Shown one piece after another: positions 50,775-62,868 of a stretch of DNA of 64,000 bases. This stretch comes from Melastoma dodecandrum (lineage: Eukaryota; Streptophyta; Magnoliopsida; Myrtales; Melastomataceae). The stretch spans positions 3,303,501 through 3,367,500 of the forward strand of contig JARUPY010000602.1 of the NCBI GenBank assembly GCA_029817715.1, written 5' to 3'. The position numbers were made by a program, and so were the translations under genes. Each line of letters opens with the position of its first letter. Position 1 is the stretch's first letter. Below the pieces are notes generated by a model. The model was not told where the DNA came from. It ran no database searches and was given only the letters and a program-made list of their open reading frames with translations.

Positions 50775-52829
50775 TTATGAATGGTTTGCTAGGAGGCTAT
50801 ATATGTTTGTTGAAATGGCCAATGCACTTGTTATGATTGCTAGGATGATCATAGTTCTCGCCATGACTTTGTCCTTGAGATTGGATATGCCGTGGACATC
50901 CCTAGACAAAGACAAGTTATTTAAGTTAGAACCGCAACAGATTTACATGCGAATTCTGCATGATGTTTATGGGAATAAAAGGTGGTGAATTAGATACCTG
51001 AGTACAATGGCACCTGGGAAGATAAATGCGAGGCAGACTGTGGAGGTGGAACCCACGAACTGAAAGAAGTACCATATGTTTGGGAAGGCAATTGCTGCTA
51101 GATAGGCCACAGCAAGCAGAACTATGGTGAGAGACACAAATCTGGTTGTGTCTGTTGACAAAAGAATCTTCTTAGGGAAAAGAACTTCATCTATGCTGCT
51201 TCGCAAACAGAAATTCAATAGAGGAAAAACCAGCATGAGATGTAGCGCATAGCTGAGTCGAACAATGTCGTTTAATAATGCTGCAGATGGAGAAGCTGAG
51301 CTCCGATCAAAGTTGATCAGTATGTCAGGCATGACAGAATCCCCAAAAAGCAGGTATCCACAAACTCCAACCACAAAGTAGATGCCTGAACATAGTATCA
51401 AAGATACTCTCACTGCTGATAGCATATCCGAGGGCTTGCCTAGCTCGAAACCAATATGATGAACTGCAGTTATATGAATTTATGGGCGTTATTGGATTCT
51501 CCCAGAACATTGAAAAAGATTGTGGCGATTCTAAAGAGTAAACCAGGTCCTATAATTATGTTTTCGTTTTACTTTCTCCAAGTTCATGAACCTAGTTATT
51601 GCACTTTGGAATTATACTGACATGCAGCTCTTACCATTGAAGTGGAATGTGAAAGCTGTCACAATGACTGGAACTGCAGTGAACAGGTCAAAAAATGATG
51701 CTTGAGTCTCCACGCGCGGGAACCATCTGGGGTTCTCTGCTTTACCTTCCACCAGTGCATATATTGCAAGGACTGAACTTACAGCAACAAAGACAACTGC
51801 TAGGAGCACCGAGATGGCTGAACTAAATCTCAGTGAGTCTGGAAAAAGAAAAAAAAAAAAAACAGCAGAAGCATGTTAGTCTTAATGATTATGAAAATTC
51901 TGCATATGTGGGTGGGCACATCTTTGTTGTACTTGAAATGGATGAGAGTTTACATAAAAATTTTACAATGTCTTTTTTTTTTTGAAGTAGCAACAGAGGT
52001 CATCAGTCAATACATGAGCTTAAATTCATGTTATGTTTCGATGATGTCTTTCTCTTTCGGATGAGTTTACGAACTTGCATTCTTACCGTACATTCAGTTT
52101 TTTGAACTTGGCATCCGGGTAAATTTTGCCTTAAATTATGTTATCGGTTTGAATTTTCTATTTATGTAACAGAAAATTTCGAAGGAATACTGACCTACAT
52201 GTCTTAGCAAGACCAGCGGAAGCATCACGATGACAAGGATGAAGAGGAGTGCATATTCTCTGGAATTCCACCACTGAATGCCAAACCACTCCTGCAATAC
52301 ACCTAGATGCACAGATCCACCCTGATGGTTTCCAGACAGCACGTCACCTGAGAAAGAAAAAGAGGTTGGAATTATATATCTTCTATTCAGCAAAAATCAT
52401 TTATTGCTCTAACACAAATCTCCGCGAAGCACGTGGGCTCCATATTCATCTGATCTTTGCCTGCTCACCTATTATGATGAGGTAAATTATTAGACACCCC
52501 AGGCTAGCGATCATGACACAAATTTGCACTGCCACAGATCCCAGCGTTCCAAATGACTCCTTCATGACCCCAGCATACGTCATCGAGCTTCCGGTATGCG
52601 TGAACCTCATCAGGAACTCAACCGAGATGTCGACGAGCCAAGCAACTGCCGCGATTAGGATGAAAGCAGGTATAACCCCCAGGACCTTGACGGTTGCAGG
52701 TATGGACATGATCCCGGCACCAATAATACTTGTGGAGATATTGAACACGGCGCCGGGGACGGACCCCGACCTGGTGGTCAACTTCCCCTCAGGAAGCAAA
52801 GGGACCTGGGATTCGGCCTTTGGCGACAT
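50775..52829 (-). CDS. AVT6: AVT6-type amino acid transporter
   Basis: Exons 52829-52469, 52347-52195, 51838-51635, 51463-50998 and 50901-50775 give 436 aa with all phases agreeing. The soluble N-terminus (MSPKAESQVPLLPEG) leads into AAAP-family helices. Marks are GAVFNISTSIIGAGIMSIPA (TM1), the tryptophan- and Gly-rich loop (LQEWFGIQWWNSREYALLF), PVIVTAFTFHFN, SGIYFVVGVCGYLLFGD and FPGAIVLRDVHGIS. Around eleven membrane helices are expected. AVT6 members export neutral or acidic amino acids from the vacuole. Gene order suggests At3g56200/At2g40420. The last exon, encoding the final helix, was found by the required acceptor after AG/GT. Confidence 0.92.
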
Positions 52830-54101
52830 CTCAAGACCCTCACAAATTCTCTGGTAGGCTTAAAAGCTGGCTAGCAGAGGTTCGTCTCTCTTACAAAAAC
52901 TTTGTTTTCTCATGCATTCGTGGGCATAATGAGGTGAAATATAAAAGGAGGGTCCAGGTAGTCTTTGGGTGGGGGGATGGTGCTAAATTACCATAATGAC
53001 CTCGGTTCTAGAACGGTAGCATTACCAAGCTAGGAGTGGATTTAGAGGGGCGGGGATGTCAAATGCGAAACTGGGTCTGGTAGCCTTATTCAACTGCGGA
53101 TGCATGATGCCATATAGAAAATAGGACAGGCTGTTGGGATTTGAGAGGGAGAAGTGGTTGTTGTGGAGGCTAGACAGATAAGAACCTGGACATGGTGTCT
53201 GGAGAAGTTTGTTAAAGGACATGGACGGGTTTGTGGGTTAGGTGAAGAAGATTGGGATGGGCCCGGACCAGACAGACTCGCAGGGACAGCATCAAATTCT
53301 TAAAATGACATGGATTGGATATGGTTTGTCTTTTTCATTTTTTGCATGTTTGTCCCCATTAGTTGCTGCTTTCACGAGTCTTGACTGACACCCAGCGTGC
53401 ACGGTTTTCTCGCAACAGAGAAACGACGATTTCTTTGATCGAATCTCGACTCCGGCCGATGCCGTGATGCTTGTCGTGTTTGTATACCCAAGCTGTATTG
53501 GGTTCTATTCTTGGGATGGGAGGGGGGGAAGAGATTGATGTCGTGACGGCTTTTGCATGCGAAATACGGCGTTTTTTGTTTGGTGACCCCAGATTGGGTC
53601 CCAACCCTTTTTCTCACTTTTGGGCTTCTATTGGGACAGCTCAACTAACATGTGCTTCCCTGGCTTTGGATATTGGGCTTAGTAGGCCCATTATAAGTTG
53701 GGCCTGAAGGCTACCATACCATAAGATAAGAAATCAGTTCTATTTGATTCGGACCAACTTGATCGGATGTCGAGGTTGTCATAAGAATTTTAAGGTTGCA
53801 CCAATGACTTCCCACGACACGAACCCCCAAAACAAAACAATACGTTGTGAAAAAAAAAGAAAATGTGTCCTTTAATCTGATGTGACCACTCAGTTACAAT
53901 GACGACTCATCCTACTCGGGAATATTGTGTTTTTGGGACATTGCAATTTCTTATCACCTATGTAAATGCCTTTGATTGACTTTTTAAGTAATGGAAGGGT
54001 GTGGGAGGTTGAAATCATGTCTGTTTCCACGTTTTCCTTCTCAAAGTAAACAAAACTACCGCCTTCCCTTCGGACATCCTAATTCTCCAATGAGGATTCG
54101 C
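52830..54101. other. Intergenic between AVT6 and wound-induced gene
   Basis: These divergent genes share ~1.3 kb. No further gene or repeat was recognised. Confidence 0.4.
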
Positions 54102-54192
54102 CACGTGGTAAGCATGAATCCCTACCCCAAGTTTCCTGTAGGAGCTCTCGCACCTAATCATAGCCTCACCTCGTGCCCTTTCCCCTATATAA
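54102..54192 (+). promoter_or_regulatory. G-box and TATA box of wound-induced gene
   Basis: A G-box CCACGTGG (core 54102-54107) lies ~80 bp before TATATAA at 54186-54192. Transcription would then start near 54215-54225. G-boxes of this form bind bZIP and bHLH factors in stress and ABA responses. Confidence 0.6.
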
Positions 54193-54234
54193 TGCCCCGC
54201 TTCGTCCGACACCCCCACCCCTGCCGAAGAGATA

Positions 54235-54861
54235 TTGGCATTGTCTTCCTCCGACCGAGACCTCGGTAGCCTTCCACATTCCCAACCTCATCGCCCTCAG
54301 ACACCCACAGAACTGGCTAACCACTTCCGAGAATCTCCCCGAAAGGAGATCCTGTCCCCTCGATCCGCTGGCGGAAAGGAAGGTAACATCGGCATCGTGC
54401 GCTCCCTCTACGAGGCCCTCTGCTCCCGTGACGTGGACACCGTCCATGGCCTCCTCGTGCCAGACCTCGAGTGGCGGTTCCATGGCCCCCCGAGTCACCA
54501 GCACTTGATTCGCCTCCTGACTGGCTCACATGGTCGACGCAAACAGCAACAGCAACTCCCCTTCACCTTCGTGCCAGACTCGATTGCCTCATTTGGGCAG
54601 CTCGTGATTGCCGAGGGCTGCGACGAGCGCCGTTCCGTCTTCTGGGTCCACGTGTGGACGGTGTCCGACGACGGGGTGATCACCCAGGTAAGGGAGTACT
54701 TCAACACTTCCCTCACCATCACCCGCTTCGGCGGCACCGAGGCGTCGTCGTCAGAGATCGCCCCCATCTCCTCCACCAACGCCCTCTGCGCATCCATCTG
54801 GGAGAGCAGCCTGTCGGACCAGGTCAGGAAGTCAGTCCCAGGATTGGTCCTGGCGCTGTAA
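54235..54861 (+). CDS. Wound-induced protein 1-like (SnoaL/NTF2 fold)
   Basis: The frame encodes a full WUN1/WI12-like domain: IVRSLYEALCSRDVDTVHGL, LEWRFHGPPSHQHL, RLLTGS, FVPDSIASFGQLVIAEG, WVHVWTVSDDGVITQVREYF, FNTSLTITRF and a C-terminal WESSLSDQVRKSVPGLVLAL. Such proteins are small NTF2-fold proteins induced by wounding and senescence; their ligand is unknown. No ATG lies in frame between the upstream stop (54190) and the domain. The start used here is a TTG, and a CTG with better context lies downstream (GAA CTG GCT near 54314). Non-AUG initiation, an unseen 5' exon or loss of the start are all possible. Confidence 0.75.
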   Translation: MALSSSDRDLGSLPHSQPHRPQTPTELANHFRESPRKEILSPRSAGGKEGNIGIVRSLYEALCSRDVDTVHGLLVPDLEWRFHGPPSHQHLIRLLTGSHGRRKQQQQLPFTFVPDSIASFGQLVIAEGCDERRSVFWVHVWTVSDDGVITQVREYFNTSLTITRFGGTEASSSEIAPISSTNALCASIWESSLSDQVRKSVPGLVLAL

Positions 54862-55545
54862 GGAAGCAAACAATGGCTTGAAGTTATGGTGTCCTGCTAG
54901 GCTCTAAGTCTGGTTATAAGGGGTCTGGCCGTGGCGTGTCGTTTTTATGCTGTAATTCCATCCAAGCCCAGTCCGGAGATGTCGAAGAAGACGACATGGG
55001 GTCGTTATTCCGGTGATGCTGTAATAAAACCTCCGTCCTGTCCATGATTTCATTGTCAAAATCGGGTTTTGCTTCACGCAATCCCGCCCTCGTTTGTCTC
55101 CCGCGATAATTGGCATGAAATTTTGGAGATTTATCACGTGATGACCGTTGAAATTAAAATTTCATTAGCGTAATCGACAGAATTAGATATGTCTTAAATT
55201 AAACTCAAGCCATAAACAATGAAATATTTAATGAATGGTACAATTCATTAAATGTTTTTAGATTTAAACAGATAAAAATAAGCCCTATCAATTAGTCTAA
55301 ACAGAATTAGTGAACAGCTGAAGGGACTATCAATTAGCTTGACCGACCAAATAAAAGCTTGGTATGAGCCATTAATCTCGATTTAACTAACTAAATTACA
55401 ATCCTAACTCAAAGCTCCCCACCTTTGAGTTTTATAGTTTTATAACTTTCCTTTTTCCCATCCGATTACCATCACACACATTGCACCACATTTCGCGTGC
55501 TTGAATTCGCAGTCTTGGCAGACATGACGATGCCGTGCCAGGTCG
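54862..55545. other. Intergenic before the CHX cluster
   Basis: It holds the 3' flank of the wound-induced gene and AT-rich DNA. Nothing else is supported. Confidence 0.4.
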
Positions 55546-55614
55546 ATGATAAACGATACAGTGCTCAAGATCGGGGGTCACCACCTCCGGCCTTTTATGG
55601 CAGGACAGCCACCC

Positions 55615-55788
55615 TGTTGAAAGGTTTGCTATATAGCAAACCCAATCCCACATCGAATAGAGAAAAGAGTCCGGCCTAGTATATATAGTCTAGCGGGTTA
55701 CTCCCTCTATAGCCAATTGGTTTTAGAGAGGAACCCCGCTGGGCTTGCATGCTGGGCTCGTCATATGGGCCGGTCCGATATTCTTACA
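55615..55788 (+). repeat. 5' LTR of the TRIM
   Basis: 174 bp, with a palindromic TTTGCTATATAGCAAA near the start. Confidence 0.92.
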
Positions 55789-56020
55789 TGGTATCAGAGC
55801 AGGTTAAGCCCAGTAAAATCGATGGTAGGCCCCCCTCGCCCGTGTGGTGCGGTGCAACCCAAAAAAAAAAGGGTGCCCGTGTGTGTGGACCAGTTCAACC
55901 CGAAAAAAAAGGGTGCTGGCTTGTGGGCCCGTATGTGGGTCGCGTGTGTGGTCCGGTTCAACCCAAAAAAAAAGGGTGCCGGCTTGTAAGCCCGTATGTG
56001 GGCTTGGGTTTGAGGGGGCA

Positions 56021-56194
56021 TGTTGAAAGGTTTGCTATATAGCAAACCCAATCCCACATCGAATAGAGAAAAGAGTCCGGCCTAGTATATATAGCCTAGC
56101 GGGTTACTCCCTCTATAGCCAATTGGTTTTAGAGAGGAACCCCGCTGGGCTTGCATGCTGGGCTCGTCATATGGGCCGGTCCGATATTCTTACA
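56021..56194 (+). repeat. 3' LTR of the TRIM
   Basis: 174 bp, one substitution from the 5' copy (AGCCTAGCGG versus AGTCTAGCGG). Confidence 0.92.
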
Positions 56195-57258
56195 CACCCC
56201 GTCCACGTCCCTGCTCTATTCTCATCTTCCTCATCACGAGCCTCGTCCATTTCGTCCTCAAGCCCTTCAACCAAATCTCCGTTGTCTCCCAGCTGGTCGT
56301 AAGGTTCTCCCTCCCTCTGTTTCTTCGGAATGTTAACGGGGGAGGTGGTAATGGATGGAACGACTTCTCGGTCATCGGCAGGTATACATTGTTAGGGGAA
56401 TACAGATTTCCTGACAGGGGAGTGGCGGTCATCAAGACGTTCACGACTTTTGGTATTATGTGCTTCCTCTTCACCACAGGCGTCAAGATGGTCCCTGCCA
56501 CGATGTTCCACCCCAGTCACACTGCGATCGTGATCGGCATAGTGATCTGCTTGGCGATGATCCTCATGATCGCCCCGGTGATAGTTACTACATTCCATCT
56601 CCCGAGTGACAGCAAGCTCTCCAAGTCCCTGCCCTTCATTGTTTCTGCAAACTCCCTGTCGGGACTTCCTGTCATTTCAGGCCTCCTGAGCGAGCTACAT
56701 CTCCTTAACACCGAACTGAGCCGCATCGCGATCCCCACAGCCATGTTCAATGACTTGATCGGGATGACCGTATCGGCCGTGGGTTCGACATTGGCCAACA
56801 ACCTCGGGGAAAACCCGATGAACTCAATCTTCTCGATCCTGTCTGTGTTGGCCCTCCTGCTTCTGCTGGCCTATGTAGTCAAGCCTGTAATCTCATGGAT
56901 GATTAAGAAGACTTCCCAGGCCGTCCCATGGGAGAGAGTAACATAATCGTGGTCTTCTGCATCCTGTTTATTAGCTGAGACTGTCGGCCACCTGGGACTA
57001 CTGTTCCTGGGCCTCATCGTCCCTGACAGTGACGGGCCGCCTCAAAATCCAAGTTACCAAGTGAGAAAACTATGACGTTTCTAAATCCAAATGAGTTGAA
57101 AGAATGATTTACAAAGAAAAATAAAACCAATTCCCAATCCCATTGGCTAGAGATATCTAAAAAATAATTAATCTCCAGCAATGAAACTAATCAAACTAAT
57201 GAAATTTTTAAATAAAAAAATTGATAATAATAGTAATGTTAAAATTTGATTTCCCTGT

Positions 57259-59832
57259 TCAAGAGTTTAATTTGAGGAGATGAATGGCATCATCCTCATT
57301 TAGTTGACTCCTTGCTTTGACGTAAACGTCCCCAAAGTGCTGCATTACCAACACCGACGTGCCCGACGAATACTCCGCGGACGCGATCAGGTCACCAAGC
57401 ACCCCGAGCTCCGGATATTCGATCCAGTCCATCATCGTCTCCTCGTCCATCGACTCCGTCGTCCTCCTCCTCTTCCTCCCCACGACTATGAGGTCGTGAC
57501 CCCCTCCCAGCTCCCTCATCCACTTCATCACCTGCTCGTGGTTCTCCGCGACGAATTCGTAGTACCCGACTCGTTCATTCCTCCCCCTCTCTGCCACAAA
57601 CTGACTAACCATCAAGTCGTCTAGCTTCTTCTCGGCTTTTTCCTTGACGGACGTGCACTGCCAACCGGCGATCACAATCCGGATCAGCGTCACCCTCAAC
57701 TTCGGGTGACCCGTCATGCGTATGCCTAAAGCCAGGGCCGCACGATCGTCGTTCCCGGTGATGAACACGATCGCGATGCTGGTGAAATAGTTCGCAGCCA
57801 GGCTAAGGCGGCAGTCACTGTTGCTGAATAGCAGTCCAACCGTACAAGGGGAATACGCTTGGACTTTGCTGTTGATGCCGCGAGTTGTGGTCAATTCGGC
57901 GGAGCTGACTTGTCGATTCGCCTGAAACGGGATTATAATAAGAGGGATGTGCTCCTGCAGAGCAAGCCGGCAGATGAACTCGTGCATACTCCGGTGTGAT
58001 GAAATCGCCAAGTATGGCCTCAGCCTAACCATACCATTGGAGCTCATCGCATAATTCTCAAATGCCCCCATGATGGGAGATGACCCGTTGGATTTCACAT
58101 ATCGCAATCGCTCATCGTAAGGGTGTATGCCAGGAGTCGCTTGACCAATTAGCTCGTTCATGTGGAGAACGTGGGCAAATATCGGGCTGCCTTTTGTCGG
58201 AGAAGATGCCTCGAGAAGAGAGATGACCCCGGGAACATCATCCTCGCTGTATACACAACAAATGACCCGCAACTCATGATTTTGCGAAGTGGCAATGAGA
58301 AACCTTGCATTCTTCCATGTCGGGGCGCTTAATCTTGCATGGGGGCTGTAGAACATGCGTATCAACGGCGTCACGATCATGGTCACTATAACCTCAGACA
58401 TTGCTAGGGCAGTGAAGACTGCCCTCATGATTTCCTACACATTGGAAAAGCAACAGAAAGATGACATGAGCCTCTGGGAAAATTCGTAACCAGTAAGATT
58501 AATAGCACGAGATCTTACGTTCGCTGCGGTCCAGCGAACGTACAAGGCTAGGTCATAAGGTCCCTTTATCACGAGCATAAGGCCGAGCAAGACGGACTCG
58601 CTGAACCTTAAGCTGCAGATGAAATAGGCAGATGCCGCACCGCCAGTGAATTTTGCCAAAGCTGAGACCATAACTAAGACAAAGATCTCTCCAGCAGCTT
58701 TGAACTGGATCTGGGAAAAGTCTAGAAGGTTACCGATGGAGACGAAGTAAAGGGGGAACAACAGTTCCATGACGCCGACCTCAGTCTTCTCGGTCAACGT
58801 CGCACCCACCGGGGGTCCATTTGGGACCATCAGTCCGGCGACTAGAAACCCCAGCTGCATTGAGCCTACTAAATCACACAAGAACCCGGCCACCAGCGAT
58901 CCCAACAGGATCGTCAAAACGTAGGTCTCCTTCACTGGTATTCCACCAGGCGACCTCCGAGCGATGTATTGTATTGCAGGTCGAAAGCCCACATAGAATA
59001 ATATCGGGACAGACATCGCACACACGAGATTTAATTCCTGGTTAGAAGGGAACCGCAGGTACAATCCGACAAGGTACCCGCTCCACCCTAAAATCTCACT
59101 AATCATGGTGCAGGACACAGCCAACTCGCCTAGCTCTGATGTCATGATGTTCATCTCGTCGAAAGTGTGGGCGACGCTCGGGAATCGAGTCACCGACATC
59201 CCGATCCCAAACAACATGCGGAAGAACCCTTTCTTTACTCCGGGAAGATCAAAAACGAATGACAGAGCGAGCAGGGTGAAGAAACAGGTGAACACGCCCG
59301 ATGTCCCGATAACAGCCGCTTTCCTAAAGTTCCTCATGATTACCATGTAATCTGTCTTCACGGCTAACGTGAAGATGACGTACAAGGCGCCCAGGTAGCC
59401 AACTGTCCTGGCCAACAACATTTCCTCTGGCCGAATCAGGATCTTCCGGAATAGCTTGGAGCGGCCCATCATGTTGGGGCCCATTATCAAACCAGCCTGC
59501 AATCATCATCGTCAGGAAGACAACAGCCATGGAGAGATCAACCCCGCGCGAAAGCATTGGCCTCGGCCAGGACTCACCAGGAAACTGCATACGAGCTTCG
59601 ACTGTTTCAGGGGCCGGAGGAGGAAATGCAGCGTATACGACAGCAAGTTTATGATGGCGAGCTGCAGCAGGAATTTCATGAAAGCATCGTCGGTGGGGTC
59701 CTCGCCGAACCAAATCCCGCGGGAATGCCTCTTCATGGTAGAGCATGCGATGGGACCTTTCGCCCTGAGGAACCACGCCCTGTAGGCGGCCATCGTCAAA
59801 TTATGCGACGACGACGACGCCGTCGGATCCAT
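57259..59832 (-). CDS. CHX-type cation/H+ antiporter
   Basis: Exons 59832-59578, 59496-58519 and 58434-57259 give 802 aa with phase 0 at both introns. The N-terminus includes GIWFGEDPTDDAFMKF. About twelve membrane helices follow (FLLQLAIINLLSYTLHFLLR, AGLIMGP, FGIGMSVTRFPSVAHTF, LGFLVAGLMVPNGPPVGATL, LGLMLVIKGPYDLAL). The long hydrophilic C-terminus, typical of CHX, has CTVGLLFSN, IAIVFITGNDDRAALALGIRM and HDLIVVGRKRR. The family exchanges K+ or Na+ for H+ in endomembranes or the plasma membrane. Where other CHX proteins, and the neighbouring pseudogene, have Asn-Asp in helix 5, this one reads SCTMISEILGW. Which CHX number it is cannot be said. The first in-frame ATG was taken as start. Confidence 0.9.
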
Positions 59833-60164
59833 CGGCCCTTCCTTATCGGTGACAACCAACGGCCTTGTCTGCGGGGATTTACTGAGGCATTGTTGACCGA
59901 CGGCGGTTAGAATCCCCTAACGGGAAAGCGGTTTATGTGGTGGGGGGGGGGAGGAGGGACCTTTACGAGGTTGTCCTTTGGTTGACCATGGGAAAAGTCC
60001 AAGTTGGAACCTTTTCAACACCTCCAGCTCATTTATTGATAGCAAACACAACCAAATTAGTCCTTCTAGTTCCAGAAACAAGGCGGTTGGTTTGACTTTT
60101 AGGCTCATTCATCATCATATCAAACCTTACCATTAAACATCATCAAAATAATCTAATATCACTA
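59833..60164. other. Spacer between CHX gene and CHX pseudogene
   Basis: CHX gene promoter side. A G run (~59943-59950) and no gene. Confidence 0.4.
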
Positions 60165-62240
60165 AAAATGGTGAAAATGACTATGGAGGAGAAAATCGTC
60201 CTCCTCATCATGAACGGTGGCGTAATGTAACAGCGACGTGTTCATCCTCCAGAAGTCCGGACGCGGGATGATCTCCCCGGTCCCCCCGAGCTCCGGGTTC
60301 TAGCTCCACTCGAACCTCGAGTCGAACATGTTCCTCGTCGACTCCCTGTCCTGTCCTGCAGCACCCGGATCTCTGTCACGATCCTCGACATGTCATCCAC
60401 TGCCACCTCACTGTATGTTTACCCTCTCGTTGCGCTCTACCTTATGTTGCATTTCGGCAAGGGCAATGTCATCAGCCTTCTGATCCATCAAGTCCTCGAC
60501 CTCGGTCTCTGCCGCCTTACTCTCGAGGGCAAGCCTTCGTACAAATAGGCATACCCCTGGGTGGCACGACATTCGGGACCCCAAGGCTAGGGCCTCACGG
60601 TCGTCCGCCCCTCCGAGGAACAAGACTGCCACATTGCAAGAGAACCCCGTGTCATTGATTGGCATCCGCCTCCGTTTCCCCTTGTCTACGAGGATCCCGA
60701 CTGTGCATGGTGCGTGGATTTGTATGTTCCTGTTAATGTTGCGGAAGGCAGACACTGCTTCCATGACGTAGGCCATTGAGTCTTTCCGGGAGTTTTGGTA
60801 AAATGGCATGATCATGACCGGGACAAGCACGATTCGCGCGAGCCTGCAGATGTCCACGTGCATGTTCTTGATAGGCGCGGTCGTGGTGAAGGTCTTGATC
60901 TTGAAATTCCTTTCTCATGCATCTACTCGAGCAAAGGCGAGAGCACAGCAGGCGTAGTGATCTCGATTATCACTAGTATTGCATAAACAAACTTGTCCAT
61001 TTCCTGCACATTCAGAATTAACGGCGGCTTGTAAGTTTGGGTCATTGAGAGGAAAGGAACAACATCCATTTGCCGTGTTTCTCGTGAGACGTGCGCCATA
61101 ATGCCGGCACAGACTTGGCGAGTTTGGTTGGAACGATGATCCCGAGCATTGCCTTCCAATACTGGCTGTTGATCATGAAGACGTTCAGGTTATATCCGAT
61201 TGCCATGTAGAAAGTTGGCATCAAGTACTCCATGATACAGAGCACGTCCTTCTCCATGAGGGCCGTGCCCAGGGGCGGACCATCTGGCACAGCCATCCTA
61301 GGATGAGCACGCCCAGGTTGATCGCCCCGATCGTGCCGCCTATTCCAGTAAGAACCAGAGCACACAACAGGATTGCTATCACAAAAACCTCCTTCACCGG
61401 CCTTCCATCGGTGGTCTGAGCAATGATGTGCAACAACAGTGGCTGAAGAACGAAAGTCATGAACAGCAGTGTGGCAATGACACCGGCCATGACACATGAG
61501 GACTCAGCAAGTGGCCTCTGCTTGACATAAATCCCAACCAGAAGCCACATCCACGTAAACAGCTCACTCACAATCGTGGACACATCATCAGCTGGCTTAT
61601 TTCAGAGGACAACAGGTTGAGCTCGTCGAGCAAATAGATGACTGTCGGGAAACGGCTGACGGCCAACCCAGAAGAAGTGAACAGGAGGTGGAAGAACAGG
61701 GTAGACTTCATCCCATTGATCTGGATCTTTGAGGGCTAGCAAGAGGGCCAACACGAAGGGCACAGCGATACTCAGCAGCCCGAGTCAGACGGGTTGCTTG
61801 AACTTCCTCAACATGGTGGAAACTTCACAACGAAGGTGAAGTAAGCAACGGTGATTGCCGCTATCGACCACGTCACCATCAACTCGTAGCTAGGTGAAGC
61901 TCAGGTAAAATTTGCCTGAACCATTGGGCCCTGTGACGGCACCCGCCTGTCAACATTGCGGAACACATTGTCGACAAATCCTCAACACGAATCAAACCCT
62001 TTTCCCCATCAGGACACTGTAGACTAACTTAGGCTGCCGCAAGGGCCGGAGGACGAAGTAAATTGCCCCGCCTGGCCGACGAAAATAGGATTAGCTGTGC
62101 AGCAAAGATCATGAAGTGGTCTTGGAGGACATCCTCTCGGAGGAACACCCCCTCACGGGTTCATAACCATGGAGGTCACGTTCCACCGCATAGGGCACAT
62201 GGGATTTCATCCGCGGGATCAGGGACAAGGGATGCCGAAC
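60165..62240 (-). pseudogene. CHX antiporter pseudogene, many frameshifts
   Basis: Read on the minus strand, CHX pieces occur in order across several frames. An N-terminal GVFLREDVLQDHFMIFAAQL with VLRPLRQPKLV lies near 62150-62000. TIVSELFTWMWLLVGIYVKQ is at ~61575, and MAVPDGPPLGTALMEKD with MEYLMPTFYMAIGYNLNVF at ~61290-61180. The C-terminal NIQIHAPCTVGILVDKGKRR and VLFLGGADDREALALGSRM are at ~60730-60570. The tail IIPRPDFWRMNTSLLHYATV is at ~60280-60220. Several stops and shifts separate them. It shares the SE-for-ND change with the intact neighbour, so the two are probably tandem duplicates. Confidence 0.85.
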
Positions 62241-62868
62241 CATCGTCTGAAGCGAAAACAATTACTTAAATTTTAATGGGTGATTGAATCTCGATTATCA
62301 GCCCGCCACAGCCGCAGCAACAACAACAAATTCCTACCTAATTTTATCCATCAATTGTGATGACCCGACCCCCACAAAAAAACAAGAACAAAAACAGAAA
62401 AATTGGAAAAAGAGAAAGGGAAGAACTCGAAGGTCGATCGTATTTAATGTAAGCCTGACGACAAAACAACATTCCCAGTTCCAATCCCATCCACTTGCAT
62501 TGGATGATTTTTCCCACAAGCAGACTTTGAAGACGAAGACTAGTTCAAATGCAAGTTGCAGGTACCAAATTGCGTAAATCGCTCTCCTCCTCCTTCGGAC
62601 AACCTCTTCCTAAATATAAAATTATTGTGTTTTGTTAATTTAAAATATTACGCGAGAGATTGTGTTATACTTTATATTTTATTTTATTTTATTTGTGGGA
62701 AATAAGCAATGAAGAAAGATGGGGTCTGCATAGAGACTTGACTATCTTCTAAAACAAAGAGAAAGCAACTTGCCCGTGTTTTATATATAATATACATTCA
62801 CACCTGCTCGCCCCTAACTTTTCCTCTCTTCCCTTCGCCTTTCGTAAATTAAAACCAACCGACCGACC
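62241..62868. other. Intergenic upstream of the PYL gene
   Basis: AT-rich promoter region with TTTTATATATAATA at ~62780-62793. No other gene. Confidence 0.45.

Larger units (their letters stand above)
55615..56194 (+). mobile_element. TRIM (miniature LTR retrotransposon)
   Basis: 580 bp in total: LTRs 55615-55788 and 56021-56194 (174 bp each, one difference by my count), target duplication CACCC at 55610-55614 and 56195-56199, primer site TGGTATCAGAGC at 55789-55800 and purine tract TTTGAGGGGGCA before the 3' LTR. The ~230-bp interior carries no gene, only three copies of TTCAACCC, poly(A), then GGGTGC. LTRs start TGTTGAAAGG and end CTTACA. It depends on enzymes from another element. Confidence 0.93.
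55546..57058 (+). pseudogene. CHX cation/H+ antiporter pseudogene with TRIM
   Basis: From an ATG at 55546 the frame runs into a TRIM (55615-56194) and resumes in phase at 56200. It then encodes CHX membrane segments (ILIFLITSLVHFVLKPFNQ, TFTTFGIMCFLFTTGVKM, LPFIVSANSLSGLPVISGLL, AIPTAMFNDLIGMTVSAVG). The Asn-Asp of the transport site is kept. The frame breaks at ~56925. In another frame, GRPMGE, then GLLFLGLIVPDSDGPP matches the next CHX region, after which homology stops near 57058. The C-terminal half is missing. It is a truncated, disrupted copy facing the intact gene. Confidence 0.85.

Noticed and set aside
55717..56057. Open frames inside the TRIM
   Set aside because: They follow the internal TTCAACCC-A(n) repeats and LTR sequence; TRIMs carry no genes.
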